A stretch of 64,000 nucleotides of DNA, taken from positions 1-64,000 of the forward strand of contig CALBDU010000010.1 in the NCBI GenBank assembly GCA_937927335.1, given 5' to 3'. The notes under the pieces are model-generated. The model was not told the origin of the DNA, ran no database searches, and worked only from the letters and a program-made list of their open reading frames with translations. Shown piece by piece: positions 8,034 to 16,862 of the stretch. The number at the start of each line of letters is the position of its first letter. The first letter of the stretch is position 1. The DNA is from an uncultured Clostridium sp. (GTDB lineage Bacteria > Bacillota > Clostridia > Clostridiales > Clostridiaceae). Both the position numbers and the translations under genes were made by a program.

Positions 8034-10142
8034 ATGAATATCACTGAAACACTTTTGGACTTTATGAAAGAACAGGCTTATAAACCAATGACTATCCAGG
8101 AACTGGAAAAGGCCTTTGGAATATCCAGAGAAGATAGAACTGATTTTGGTAAAATATTAAAAGCAATGGAAAAGGAAGGCTCTATAGTTAAAACAAGAAC
8201 TGAGCATTATGGCGTTCCTGAAAGAATGGGCCTTGTAGTTGGTAAGCTCCAGGGGCATCCAAAGGGGTTCGCCTTTGTAATCCCGGACAGTGACAGGCCC
8301 GATGTATTTGTAAATTCATCAAATCTAAACGGAGCTATGCATTCTGACAGGGTAGTTGTTAAAGTTATCAAAGAAGTGCCCGGCGATAAAAAGTCGGAAG
8401 GAGAAATAATTAGAATACTTGAAAGAGGTAACAAGCAGGTAATTGGAATATATGAGGACAGCAAAAATTACGGCTTTGTAGTTCCCGATGAAAAAAGGAT
8501 ATACCAGGATATTTTTATACCAAAGGATCTTAAAGCAGGAGCAAAAACTGGTGACATCGTTATTGCTGAAATCACCGTTTGGCCTGAAAAAAGAAGAAGT
8601 CCCGAGGGGAAGGTAGTTGAGATATTAGGGAAAAAGGGCGATAAGGGTATAGACATACTAACTATCATTAAAAAACACGGTTTACCCGAGGAATTCCCAG
8701 CCAAGGTGGAAAATTATGCTGACAATATCCCTGAGGAGATTCCTGAAGAAGAGTATGAAAGAAGAAAGAATTTAAGGGACCTTAAGATTGTTACCATAGA
8801 TGGTGAGGATGCAAAGGACCTGGATGATGCTGTTTCAATTAAGGTGCTGCCTAACGGAAATTACTATCTTGGAGTTCACATTGCCGACGTATCAAACTAC
8901 GTAAAAGAAAAGAATCCTTTGGATAAGGAAGCCTTAAAAAGAGGAACATCAGTATATTTGATAGACAGGGTTATCCCTATGCTGCCCAGAAAGCTTTCAA
9001 ATGGCATATGCAGTTTAAATCCTAAAGTAGACAGACTTACCTTAAGCTGCTTTATGGAGATAGATAGTACGGGCAAGGTGGTGGACCACAGTATAGCTGA
9101 AACTATAATTAAAACGTCAGAAAGGATGACCTATACTGATGTCACAAAAATATTAAGGGACAATGACCCTGAGCTTATACAGAGATATGACTACCTGGTG
9201 GATGATTTCAAGATGATGGAAGAGCTTTGCAAGATATTATATAAAAAGAGGCTTCACCGAGGAGCTATAGATTTTGATTTCGACGAATGCAAAATAATTC
9301 TGGATGAGCTTGGCAAGCCAATTGACGTGGTCCCTTATGAAAGAGCTATAGCTAACAGGATAATAGAGGAATTCATGCTGGTTTGCAATGAAACCATAGC
9401 TGAGCACATGTTCTGGGCAAACGTACCATTTGTATACAGAACCCATGAAGAGCCTGACGAGGAAAAACTGATGATTTTCAATGAGTTTGTACACAATTTA
9501 GGCTATGTAATAAAGTGGAGCAAGGAGGTACACCCCAAGGCACTGCAGGAAGTGGTGGAAAAGGTAAAGGGGCACAAGGAGGAAACAGTGGTAAGCACGC
9601 TTCTGTTAAGATCCTTGAAGCAGGCCAGATACACACCTGAGTCTTTAGGACACTTCGGTTTAGCGGCCAGGTATTACTGCCATTTTACTTCACCAATAAG
9701 AAGGTATCCTGATCTTATAATCCATAGAATTATTAAGGAATACATCAAGGGACAGATTGATGGAAAAAGAATTAAACGTTTGACAGCGGAAGTGGATTAT
9801 GCTGCTAAGCAATCCTCGGAAACAGAAAGGATTGCAGAAGAAGCAGAAAGGGAAGTGGATGACCTTAAAAAGGCCGAATACATGAGCGAAAGAATTGGTG
9901 AGGAATATGACGGCATAATATCCTCAGTAACAAACTTCGGAATGTTCGTAGAGCTTCCCAACACTATTGAAGGGCTTGTACACATAAGCACCATTAATGA
10001 TGATTATTATGTTTATGATGAAAAGCACCTGAGTCTTATCGGCGAAAAGACAAAACGCATATATAAACTGGGAGATCAGGTTAGAATAAAAGTTTCGAAA
10101 GTAGATACCTTTGCCCACGAAATATTTTTTGAATTAATTTGA
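8034..10142 (+). CDS. rnr: Ribonuclease R
   Basis: Processive 3'-5' exoribonuclease that degrades structured RNA and, with tmRNA-SmpB, non-stop messages. The 702-residue protein has an N-terminal winged helix (about 1-65), two cold-shock OB domains (about 70-220), the RNB catalytic domain starting with IDGEDAKDLDDAVSI (the metal-binding aspartates near residue 260), and a C-terminal S1 domain (EYDGIISSVTNFGMFVEL). GGAGGG precedes the ATG. Adjacency to smpB and ssrA fits its role in trans-translation. Confidence 0.96.
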   Translation: MNITETLLDFMKEQAYKPMTIQELEKAFGISREDRTDFGKILKAMEKEGSIVKTRTEHYGVPERMGLVVGKLQGHPKGFAFVIPDSDRPDVFVNSSNLNGAMHSDRVVVKVIKEVPGDKKSEGEIIRILERGNKQVIGIYEDSKNYGFVVPDEKRIYQDIFIPKDLKAGAKTGDIVIAEITVWPEKRRSPEGKVVEILGKKGDKGIDILTIIKKHGLPEEFPAKVENYADNIPEEIPEEEYERRKNLRDLKIVTIDGEDAKDLDDAVSIKVLPNGNYYLGVHIADVSNYVKEKNPLDKEALKRGTSVYLIDRVIPMLPRKLSNGICSLNPKVDRLTLSCFMEIDSTGKVVDHSIAETIIKTSERMTYTDVTKILRDNDPELIQRYDYLVDDFKMMEELCKILYKKRLHRGAIDFDFDECKIILDELGKPIDVVPYERAIANRIIEEFMLVCNETIAEHMFWANVPFVYRTHEEPDEEKLMIFNEFVHNLGYVIKWSKEVHPKALQEVVEKVKGHKEETVVSTLLLRSLKQARYTPESLGHFGLAARYYCHFTSPIRRYPDLIIHRIIKEYIKGQIDGKRIKRLTAEVDYAAKQSSETERIAEEAEREVDDLKKAEYMSERIGEEYDGIISSVTNFGMFVELPNTIEGLVHISTINDDYYVYDEKHLSLIGEKTKRIYKLGDQVRIKVSKVDTFAHEIFFELI

Positions 10143-10204
10143 TTTGTCCCAAATTTTGTTATATAATGAATTACTGATAATGATTTAAAAAGCAGGTGTT
10201 CATT

Positions 10205-10672
10205 ATGAAGAAGGAATCACAAAACAAAACATTAGCGGAAAACAGAAAAGCAAGACATGATTATTTCATAGAGGAAGCTATGGAGGCAGGAATTGAGCTG
10301 GTGGGTACTGAAGTGAAATCCATAAGGGGCGGAAAGGCAAACCTTAAGGACAGCTATGCCGATATAAGAAACGGTGAAATTTTTGTCTACAATCTTCATA
10401 TAAGCCCATATGAAAAAGGTAATATATTTAACCGGGATCCCCTGAGAGTGAGAAGACTGCTTCTGCACAAAAAGGAAATAGAACGTCTTCAAGGCTATAC
10501 AGCGCAAAAGGGATTTACAATAATACCATTATCACTTTATCTAAAAAATGGAATAATTAAAGTGAATCTTGCTGTGGCAAGGGGCAAAAAGGATTATGAC
10601 AAGCGTGATTCCATGATAGAAAAGGATGCAAAAAGGGATATAGACAGGATGATGAAAGAGAAATCCAGATAA
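10205..10672 (+). CDS. smpB: SsrA-binding protein SmpB
   Basis: Binds the tRNA-like part of tmRNA and places it in the empty A site of stalled ribosomes. The 155-residue protein carries the family signatures RKARHDYFIEE, ELVGTEVKSIRGGKANLKDSY and the basic C-terminal tail ARGKKDYDKRDSMIEKDAKRD (shown as separate motifs of the family). ATG 10205 lies 6 bases after AGGTG. The RNA partner gene begins about 115 bases downstream. Confidence 0.96.
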   Translation: MKKESQNKTLAENRKARHDYFIEEAMEAGIELVGTEVKSIRGGKANLKDSYADIRNGEIFVYNLHISPYEKGNIFNRDPLRVRRLLLHKKEIERLQGYTAQKGFTIIPLSLYLKNGIIKVNLAVARGKKDYDKRDSMIEKDAKRDIDRMMKEKSR

Positions 10673-10706
10673 TATATTATATTTCTGTTAATGAAATAAT
10701 TATCTA

Positions 10707-10735
10707 TTGATAATTATTACGATTTGTAGTAAGAT
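10707..10735 (+). promoter_or_regulatory. ssrA promoter
   Basis: TTGATA (10707-10712), a 17-bp spacer and TAAGAT (10730-10735) precede the tmRNA gene. The mature 5' end lies about 50 bases downstream, leaving a short leader for RNase P to remove. Confidence 0.6.
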
Positions 10736-10786
10736 TATTTTGTTAGAGCAACAGGCTGTAAGCATCCTGCCTTTAACCATGAACAC

Positions 10787-11139
10787 GGGGGCGTACCTGG
10801 CTTCGACGGGGGTATGTTGTGTTCAAGAAGCGAGCCGAAGGTCTCCTGGGCCTGCGTTAAAAAACTGGGAATTTAAATATAAACGCAAACGATAATTTAG
10901 CTTTAGCAGCTTAGTCTGCTACGTTCTACCTTTGAGTCCCGCGGCTTAGGATAGGGCGTCGACAGCGGGGAAACGAGCCTGTGTAAGCTTTGCCACAGGA
11001 ACGGAATTTATGAAGCTACTAAAATCTGAAGCCTGTTCTTAGGCGTCAGACAGAGGGAATGTTAAAATAAGAACTGCGCTCGGAGATGCTTGGGTGCTGC
11101 TGCTTTCGGACAGCGGTTCGACACCGCTCGCCTCCACCA
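10787..11139 (+). ncRNA. ssrA: Transfer-messenger RNA (tmRNA)
   Basis: Rescues stalled ribosomes and tags the unfinished protein. The 5' end GGGGGCG pairs with CGCCTCC before the encoded CCA (11137-11139), closing the acceptor stem, and the T arm CAGCGGTTCGACACCGCT is next to it. The tag frame runs from the resume codon GCA at 10885 to TAG at 10912-10914 and encodes ANDNLALAA, a proteolysis tag ending in the usual LAA. The remaining sequence contains the pseudoknot-forming G/C-rich segments. The gene is one-piece, 353 nt, directly after smpB. Confidence 0.96.
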
Positions 11140-11188
11140 TACATATAAAAATTAGGACATATAAAAGTGAAAATGTAGGAAATAAATT

Positions 11189-11231
11189 AAAGCTGTATTT
11201 GTTTATAAAAAACTGATACAGCTTTTTTTTA
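11189..11231 (+). terminator. ssrA terminator
   Basis: AAAGCTGTAT (11189-11198) pairs with ATACAGCTTT (11216-11225) and runs into eight T residues. The rest of 11232-11398 holds nothing recognised. Confidence 0.85.
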
Positions 11232-11398
11232 TACTTTGAAATCGGTGTTGAACTACTGAAACATAACAGCCTTTGATTGATTAATCTCACCTTTCAAATA
11301 TAGTTTTACCAATTCTAACTTTAACCTCCCCTTTTTAGGCAGATACCTCAATATAGGAATTGCTACTTTTAATGTCCTATATAGGGGTAGAATATCAA

Positions 11399-12145
11399 TT
11401 AATTTTCTGATTTATTTTCCGGATATTCAGAATAATTTATGTCCAGTAAAAGATGATCATGCATAATCTTATATGCCTGTTCTGAGTCTCCTGTACGTAA
11501 AGAATAGTATAGGTTATAATGCTGAACAAGACAAAGATCCATAAATTCGATAGATCTTTTTGTATCATTGATTAAAGGTTCAATTATTGACTGTTCATAT
11601 ACCTTTCGAGAAGCATAAATGGAGCTAACTAAGATAGGATTATGACATGCATCTCTAACATGTTGATGAAATAGTGCATTTAACTCAATAATCTTGTTAA
11701 AATTTTTCTCGCGATTAAACTTCTCCAGCTTCATCATTACATCATAAATTTTTTCCAATTCATCAGGTTGAATTTTCTTTGCAGCAAGCCTTGCCGCTTC
11801 AGGTTCAACAATTAGTAAAAATTCTATAATTTTTTCATACTGAGAAACTAAAAGAGATTTATCAAAAGAAGAACCATTTTCAGCAATTTGCATTGAATCA
11901 TTTACACGTGTTCCAGATTTGGAACGGGAAATATAGCCATATGATTCCAATACTTTATATACCTCACGTAATGTTCCACGCCCTATGGAAAGAAGAGAGC
12001 AAATTTCGTTTTCATTGGGGAAAACATAATTTGGCGGGAGTTGATGAGTAATAATCAAATTCATTAAATGTGTTAATAATGCATTAACCTTATTATCTTT
12101 ATCTTTTAAATCTATACTTTGTATACACTGTAGTTCCTTATCCAT
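11399..12145 (-). CDS. GntR-family (FadR/FCD subfamily) transcriptional regulator
   Basis: The 248-residue protein has an N-terminal winged helix-turn-helix (about 25-90: LPPNYVFPNENEICSLLSIG then RGTLREVYKVLESYGYI) and an all-helical FCD ligand domain (about 100-235) with the metal-site pattern Arg/Ala-rich helix plus HQHVRDACHNP. FCD proteins sense small acids or amino acids. It is divergent from the permease-ProC-proline racemase operon, and two TTGT-N3-ACAA type sites lie over that operon's promoter, so it is probably its repressor, released by proline or a related compound (inference). Confidence 0.88.
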   Translation of the reverse strand: MDKELQCIQSIDLKDKDNKVNALLTHLMNLIITHQLPPNYVFPNENEICSLLSIGRGTLREVYKVLESYGYISRSKSGTRVNDSMQIAENGSSFDKSLLVSQYEKIIEFLLIVEPEAARLAAKKIQPDELEKIYDVMMKLEKFNREKNFNKIIELNALFHQHVRDACHNPILVSSIYASRKVYEQSIIEPLINDTKRSIEFMDLCLVQHYNLYYSLRTGDSEQAYKIMHDHLLLDINYSEYPENKSEN

Positions 12146-12279
12146 ATAATAAATTACCTCTCATCAGTACATAAATATTCTATTAAATTATTATAACATA
12201 ACCTTCATAAATAGCAATTAAGTAACATTGCATGTGTAAAAATGAGAGTAAAAGAAGATAAAATAATTTCGTTAAAGAA

Positions 12280-12308
12280 TTGACATTTGTATTTTGTTGT
12301 ATTACAAT
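12280..12308 (+). promoter_or_regulatory. Strong sigma-A promoter of the proline racemase operon
   Basis: TTGACA (12280-12285), exactly 17 bases, TACAAT (12303-12308). The -10 box lies inside the left half of a perfect inverted repeat, which is the classical layout of a repressed promoter. Confidence 0.8.
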
Positions 12309-12345
12309 AAGGACAATTACAAAGCGCAATGTAATACAACAAAAT
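12291..12345. promoter_or_regulatory. Paired GntR/FCD operators in a 16-bp perfect inverted repeat
   Basis: ATTTTGTTGTATTACA (12291-12306) is repeated inverted as TGTAATACAACAAAAT (12330-12345) with 23 bases between. Each arm contains a FadR-type half palindrome: TTGT-ATT-ACAA at 12297-12307 and ATGT-AAT-ACAA at 12329-12339. Their centres are 32 bp, about three helical turns, apart. The left site covers the -10 box. The likely ligand is the divergent GntR protein. Confidence 0.75.
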
Positions 12346-12365
12346 CAATTAAGGAGTGAATTGGT

Positions 12366-13253
12366 ATGTTTGTAAAAATATTATTAACGGTAATTATCAT
12401 TATCAATCTATATTTTGCAGTTGTACTGTTCTTGGATATGAAAAACAATATTAAAAATGCAATGAGTGAAAAAGGGCACGCATTGTTCTATACAATTCTC
12501 GGATTCGTATCTATGTTTCTGTCAACGTTGGGAATTAGTGACTATGCAATCAATACTTTAGTTTACCGAGGAACAAAAACCGTTGAGGATAGGCTGATAC
12601 CGCCTACATTAAATACTGAATCAACAATACCCTGCATGGTAATGGCGATTTGTTACATTACTACAGTGAAATGTGATCCAGCCAATTTAATTATTTTGAT
12701 TATTGCACAAACGGTTGGTTCAATTCTTAGTCCAAGAATTGTTGCAAAATTACCAGCAGATGTAATACGTTGGTTTATGGGTGCTGGTTTAGGTGTGGCA
12801 GCAATTATGATTTTCTGTAACCAGGTTGGAATTATACCGAATTCCGGAAATAGCTACGGCCTTACAGGAATAAAATTAGTTATTGCAGCTGTTTGCATGT
12901 TCTTATTAGGTGCTTTCAATAACATCGGTATTGGAGCCTTTGCACCAACAACAGCTCTGGTTTATGCTTTGGGAGTTAGTCCTTTGGTCGCTTTCCCAAT
13001 AATGATGGGTGCTTGTGCATGTTCATTGGCAGTGGGATCAGCCGAATTTGTTAAATTAAAAAATTATGCGAGAAAACCTACTTTAATATTTTTAATTCCA
13101 GGTACAATTGGAGTTTTATGTGCTGCCTACATCGTCACAGGTTTGAACTTGTACTATTTGAAATGGATAGTGTTTGTGGTAGTTTGTTATGCATCACTTA
13201 ACCTGATTTATACTCAGCTTAAAAAAAGAAACCCTATAGCAGCAACTGAATAA
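12366..13253 (+). CDS. TauE/SafE-family membrane permease
   Basis: A 295-residue protein with about eight hydrophobic segments over its whole length, a short charged loop after the first (DMKNNIKNAMSEKGHA), and two related halves, as in the TauE/SafE (DUF81) exporters of sulfonates or small anions. GGAGTG precedes the ATG. It is the first gene of the operon with a ProC homologue and proline racemase, so its substrate is more likely proline, a derivative or a related acid than sulfite (inference from context only). Confidence 0.82.
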   Translation: MFVKILLTVIIIINLYFAVVLFLDMKNNIKNAMSEKGHALFYTILGFVSMFLSTLGISDYAINTLVYRGTKTVEDRLIPPTLNTESTIPCMVMAICYITTVKCDPANLIILIIAQTVGSILSPRIVAKLPADVIRWFMGAGLGVAAIMIFCNQVGIIPNSGNSYGLTGIKLVIAAVCMFLLGAFNNIGIGAFAPTTALVYALGVSPLVAFPIMMGACACSLAVGSAEFVKLKNYARKPTLIFLIPGTIGVLCAAYIVTGLNLYYLKWIVFVVVCYASLNLIYTQLKKRNPIAATE

Positions 13254-13293
13254 GAAATAATATATAAAATATAGAAAGTTAAAGGTGATAAGA

Positions 13294-14097
13294 ATGTTAA
13301 ATAAAAAAATTACTTTTGTCGGTGGCGGCAATATGGCAGAAGGTATCATACGTGGAATTATTAATACTAATACAATGAATCCAGAACAAATTACGGTTAG
13401 TGAAATTATTCCTCAAAGACGTGAATATTTAAAGGAAGCATACAATATCACAGTATCTGGAAATCAGGTTGAAACAAGCAAAAGTGCAGATATTATTTTC
13501 TTGGCAGTTCGTCCTCAGGATGCAGAAGAGTCTTTAAGAAAAATTTCTTCAGCGTTAAATTCAAACCAGATATTAATTTCAATTTGTGCAGGGATTGATT
13601 TGGAGAGATTAAACTTATGGACAAACGGACATAGGAAGATTGCAAAGGTAATGCCTAATGTGCTTATTGAAGCTAGACATGGTTACAGCGGAGTATGCAT
13701 ATCTGAAAATATATCTGATGATGATCAATCAATTATTACTGAATTATTTAATGCGATAGGACAGACTATGTTTATCCCTGAAAATTTGTTTAATGAATTC
13801 ACTGCATATAGTTGTGCAGGACCAGCTTATGTAATGTACTTTCTTTCTGCATTAATTGATGCAGGGGTTGAAGCAGGATTTTCTAGAAATAATTCTACTT
13901 CAATCGCAATAGAAAATTTGATTGGTTCAGGCTTAATGATTGAAAAAACAAGGAAACATCCTAATCAGATTACTGATACAATGACATCACCAGCAGGAGT
14001 TACTATAGAAGGCTGCCATGTGCTTAGTAAATCAGGATTTCACGGAATTGTTATGGATGCAATTAATGCTGCAGTTAAAAGAGCCAATGAATTTTAA
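13294..14097 (+). CDS. Pyrroline-5-carboxylate reductase family protein
   Basis: A 267-residue ProC homologue: N-terminal NAD(P)-binding GGGNMAEGI, the family segment CAGPAYVMYFLSALIDAGVEAGF, and a C-terminal SPAGVTIEGCHVLSKSGFHG. Canonical ProC has GSGPAY and SPGGTTI, so this copy is more diverged than the second proC at 53.4-54.2 kb. It may make L-proline from pyrroline-5-carboxylate for the racemase encoded next, or reduce a related cyclic imino acid. ATG 13294 follows AAAGGTG; an upstream GTG overlaps that site. Confidence 0.85.
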   Translation: MLNKKITFVGGGNMAEGIIRGIINTNTMNPEQITVSEIIPQRREYLKEAYNITVSGNQVETSKSADIIFLAVRPQDAEESLRKISSALNSNQILISICAGIDLERLNLWTNGHRKIAKVMPNVLIEARHGYSGVCISENISDDDQSIITELFNAIGQTMFIPENLFNEFTAYSCAGPAYVMYFLSALIDAGVEAGFSRNNSTSIAIENLIGSGLMIEKTRKHPNQITDTMTSPAGVTIEGCHVLSKSGFHGIVMDAINAAVKRANEF

Positions 14098-14115
14098 TGT
14101 AAAGAAGGTTTAGAC

Positions 14116-15126
14116 ATGAATTTCAGCAAAAGTATAAGAATAATCGATACACATACAGTAGGACAAGCAACCAGAATTATCATGGGCGGGATTCCCACTC
14201 TAAAAGGGAACTCAATGATGGAAAAGAAACAGTATCTCTCAGAGAACTATGATTACATACGATCTTCTTGTATGTTGGAGCCACGTGGACATTCGGATAT
14301 GTTTGGCGCACTTTTAACTGAGCCTACAAATAAAAATGCAGACATTGGAGTGATTTTCCTTGACGGTATGGGATATCTGAATATGTGCGGACATGGAACT
14401 ATTGGTGTGGCCACGGCATTAATTGAGACTGGAATGGTTGAGGTAATTGAACCTTATACCGATATAGTTATTGAAACACCAGCAGGTCTAATCAAAGTTC
14501 ATGTAAAAGTTGAGAATAATAAGGCAAAAGAAGTATCCTTTTTAAATGTACCAGCTTTTCTTTATAAGAAGGATGTGAAGGTAAATATTGCTGATTTAGG
14601 AGAAGTAGTTTTTGATATTGCTTTTGGTGGGAGCTTTTTTGCAATCGTAAAAGATAGTCAGTTAGGAATTAAAATATCAAAGAAAGATGTGGACCATAAT
14701 ATTCCGATTGCAATTAAGTTTTTGCGGTATATTGAAAAAAATGTAAGTGTTCAACATCCGATTATCCCTGAAATTAACAAGATAGAGCTTGTTGAAATAT
14801 ATGGGGCGCCAAAGAGTTTTGATGCTGACGTACAGAATATGGTTGTGCTAGGTGAAGGAGAAGTTGATCGTTCACCATGCGGTACAGGAACCTGTGCTAA
14901 AATGGCAACATTATTTGCAAAAGGAGAATTGCTTATTGGACAGGACTTCATACATGAAAGCATTTTGGAAACAAAATTCAAAGGAAGCATAATAGGTGAG
15001 ACAAAAGTTGCCAGTTTCAATGCAATAATTCCACAAATTACTGGACAAGCCTATATAACAGGATTTAATAATTTAGTTATAGATGAAGAAGATCCATTGA
15101 AACATGGTTTTTGTCTTAGGGAATAA
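14116..15126 (+). CDS. Proline racemase / 4-hydroxyproline epimerase family
   Basis: Cofactor-independent two-thiol epimerase. Both catalytic cysteines are present: Cys91 in MCGHGTIG and Cys255 in DRSPCGTGTCA, which separates it from the hydroxyproline dehydratases that have Ser or Thr at the first position. The length of 336 residues is normal. With the upstream ProC homologue it could form L-proline and convert it to D-proline, the substrate of D-proline reductase in Stickland fermentation; no prd reductase genes are in this window. Epimerisation of hydroxyproline is the alternative, and the GT after MCGH occurs in both groups. Confidence 0.9.
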   Translation: MNFSKSIRIIDTHTVGQATRIIMGGIPTLKGNSMMEKKQYLSENYDYIRSSCMLEPRGHSDMFGALLTEPTNKNADIGVIFLDGMGYLNMCGHGTIGVATALIETGMVEVIEPYTDIVIETPAGLIKVHVKVENNKAKEVSFLNVPAFLYKKDVKVNIADLGEVVFDIAFGGSFFAIVKDSQLGIKISKKDVDHNIPIAIKFLRYIEKNVSVQHPIIPEINKIELVEIYGAPKSFDADVQNMVVLGEGEVDRSPCGTGTCAKMATLFAKGELLIGQDFIHESILETKFKGSIIGETKVASFNAIIPQITGQAYITGFNNLVIDEEDPLKHGFCLRE

Positions 15127-15480
15127 AAGGGTAATAAAGTAGCTAAGGTATTTTTAAATAAAAATATTTTTCACATATACATTGTAAATTAAATAAAAAG
15201 ATATATATTTACCAATTTGATATGCTCCTCTTATGTTAGGCAGTGAAATAAAAAACTGTTTATTATAGGGGAGTTTTTTTGTAATATTTTATGAAACCGG
15301 AGCCGTGTATAGATTTTCACCAATATATAGAATTTGAAATGTTTATAGTTGGTACAATATGCATCAGTAATTACGATAACGAACTGATTTTTTGTATGTT
15401 ATAATAACTTTGTCATATTGTGGGGAAAAAGGCGAGTTTACCTAATTGTGTTTATATAGCTTATTATGAGGGTGAAAATG
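15127..15480 (+). other. 354-bp intergenic region with two weak hairpins
   Basis: AAAAACT (15251-15257) and AGTTTTT (15272-15278) form a weak terminator-like stem ending in T residues. ATCAGT and ACTGAT (about 15363-15390) form a second small stem followed by TTTTTT, then TATAAT near 15401. This could be a terminator of the racemase operon and a promoter or attenuator of the next operon. No known riboswitch was recognised. Confidence 0.35.
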
Positions 15481-16059
15481 ATGAAAAGAAAGAAAAGTAT
15501 TGTACTTTTGTGCCACTGCTTACTCAATTGCAATTCAAAAATTGCTGGTATTTCGGACTATGAAGGTGCTCAAAAGGATATTTTAAAATATTTTATTGAT
15601 AAGGGATATGGAATAATGCAGCTCCCTTGTCCTGAAATAACCATGTATGGTGTAAAAAGATGGGGGCATGTTAAGGAGCAGTTTGATACACCTTATTTTA
15701 GAAAGCATTGTAAAACTATATTTCTACCAATATTAGAACAATTGAAAGACTATGAAAAGAATGGGTATAAAATAAAAGCTTTAATTGGCGTAGATGGAAG
15801 TCCAAGCTGTGGAATCAATAAAACTTGTTCATCAGCTTTATGGGGTGGAGAAGTAGGAACAGAGTATAAATTAGACGATAAGTTGAAGGATTTAAAAATG
15901 ATTGATGCAAGTGGTGTTTTTATTGAAGAAATACTAATCTTGTTGAAAGAAAACAAAATTAATATAAAATTTATTGCGGTTGATGAAAACGATATAAACT
16001 CATCAGTCCCAAAAATGATAAATGCTTTAGAAGGAGAGGAAAAAAATGAAAAGAGTTAA
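15481..16059 (+). CDS. TudS-related putative desulfidase (DUF523-like)
   Basis: The 192-residue protein has a cysteine near the N-terminus (LLCHCLLNCNS), a PCPE motif and SPSCG, the cysteines that in TudS-type thiouracil desulfidases bind a [4Fe-4S] cluster which removes sulfide from a thiolated substrate. It belongs to the clostridial branch related to the CD3072 group, whose substrate is not known to me. The gene overlaps the ABC substrate-binding protein gene by 14 bases, so the transporter probably imports its substrate (inference). ATG 15481 is chosen for spacing from GAGGGTG; ATG 15478 and 15466 are alternatives. Confidence 0.75.
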   Translation: MKRKKSIVLLCHCLLNCNSKIAGISDYEGAQKDILKYFIDKGYGIMQLPCPEITMYGVKRWGHVKEQFDTPYFRKHCKTIFLPILEQLKDYEKNGYKIKALIGVDGSPSCGINKTCSSALWGGEVGTEYKLDDKLKDLKMIDASGVFIEEILILLKENKINIKFIAVDENDINSSVPKMINALEGEEKNEKS

Positions 16060-16861
16060 AAAATTATTTACTGTAATGCTAATTGCAACATTGGCTATAT
16101 CACTAGTATTAACTGGTTGTGGAAAGAAACCAGATGCAAATGTTGCTAACTCTAACCCGCAAGATACATCATGGCAAAAAATTAAGGATAAAGGGGAACT
16201 TGTTGTTGGGTTATGTGCTGAGTATGCACCTTTTGAATCAAAAAATGAGAAAACTAATGAGATTGAGGGCTTTGATATAGACATGGCAAATGCTCTTGGT
16301 AATGAATTGGGAGTAAAAGTGAAAATAGTTGATGCTCAATGGGAAGCCCTGATAGGCGGACTTAACAAAGGGGATTATGACATTATTATTTCTTGTATGG
16401 CGGACAAGGAAGCTGCTGCAGGTAACGTAAATATGAGCAATGTATACTACAAACTAAATGATGTTTTAGTGGTAAATAAAGATAACACTACTATAAAAAC
16501 AAAAGATGATTTAAAAGATAAAGTTGTAGGTGTGCAAACACAAACAAGTAGTGAGCAGGTTGTAGACAAGCTAACTGGTCTTAAGGAGATAAAAAGGTAT
16601 AATAGAAATCCAGAAGCGTTTATTGATTTAAAAAACAAAAGGATTGATGCAGTAGTTGTGGGATATGCATATGCAGCAACTGATAAGCAGAATATTTCAA
16701 ATCTAAAGATACTTGATGAACCAGTTGATTCAAGTAATATTGTAATGGTTATGAAGAAAGGTGACGATGCACTTACTTCAAAGATAAATGATGCTCTGGC
16801 AAAGATAAAAAGTAATGGAAAATACGATGAAGCTATAAAGAAGTGGCTCAATTTAAATTAA
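16046..16861 (+). CDS. Polar amino acid ABC transporter, substrate-binding lipoprotein
   Basis: A 271-residue SBP_bac_3 family protein. Signal peptide residues 1-24 end in the lipobox LTGC (Cys25), so it is anchored outside the membrane. The family signature is visible as LVVGLCAEYAPFES followed by EGFDIDMANALGNELGVKVKIVD. Permease and ATPase genes follow immediately. The start overlaps the stop of the desulfidase gene, with AAGGAGAGG inside that gene's last codons, which suggests translational coupling. Confidence 0.93.
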   Translation: MKRVKKLFTVMLIATLAISLVLTGCGKKPDANVANSNPQDTSWQKIKDKGELVVGLCAEYAPFESKNEKTNEIEGFDIDMANALGNELGVKVKIVDAQWEALIGGLNKGDYDIIISCMADKEAAAGNVNMSNVYYKLNDVLVVNKDNTTIKTKDDLKDKVVGVQTQTSSEQVVDKLTGLKEIKRYNRNPEAFIDLKNKRIDAVVVGYAYAATDKQNISNLKILDEPVDSSNIVMVMKKGDDALTSKINDALAKIKSNGKYDEAIKKWLNLN

Positions 16862-16862
16862 A

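Noticed and set aside
10707..10895. 62-codon open frame before and inside ssrA
   Set aside because: It begins in the ssrA promoter and runs into the mature tmRNA; no ribosome site and no protein-like sequence.
15368..15380. ATTACGATA before the desulfidase operon, resembling the AraC site
   Set aside because: Only the 9-base core matches; the TTGATAGAAT half and the -10 spacing are missing. A similar fragment occurs by chance in the ssrA promoter.
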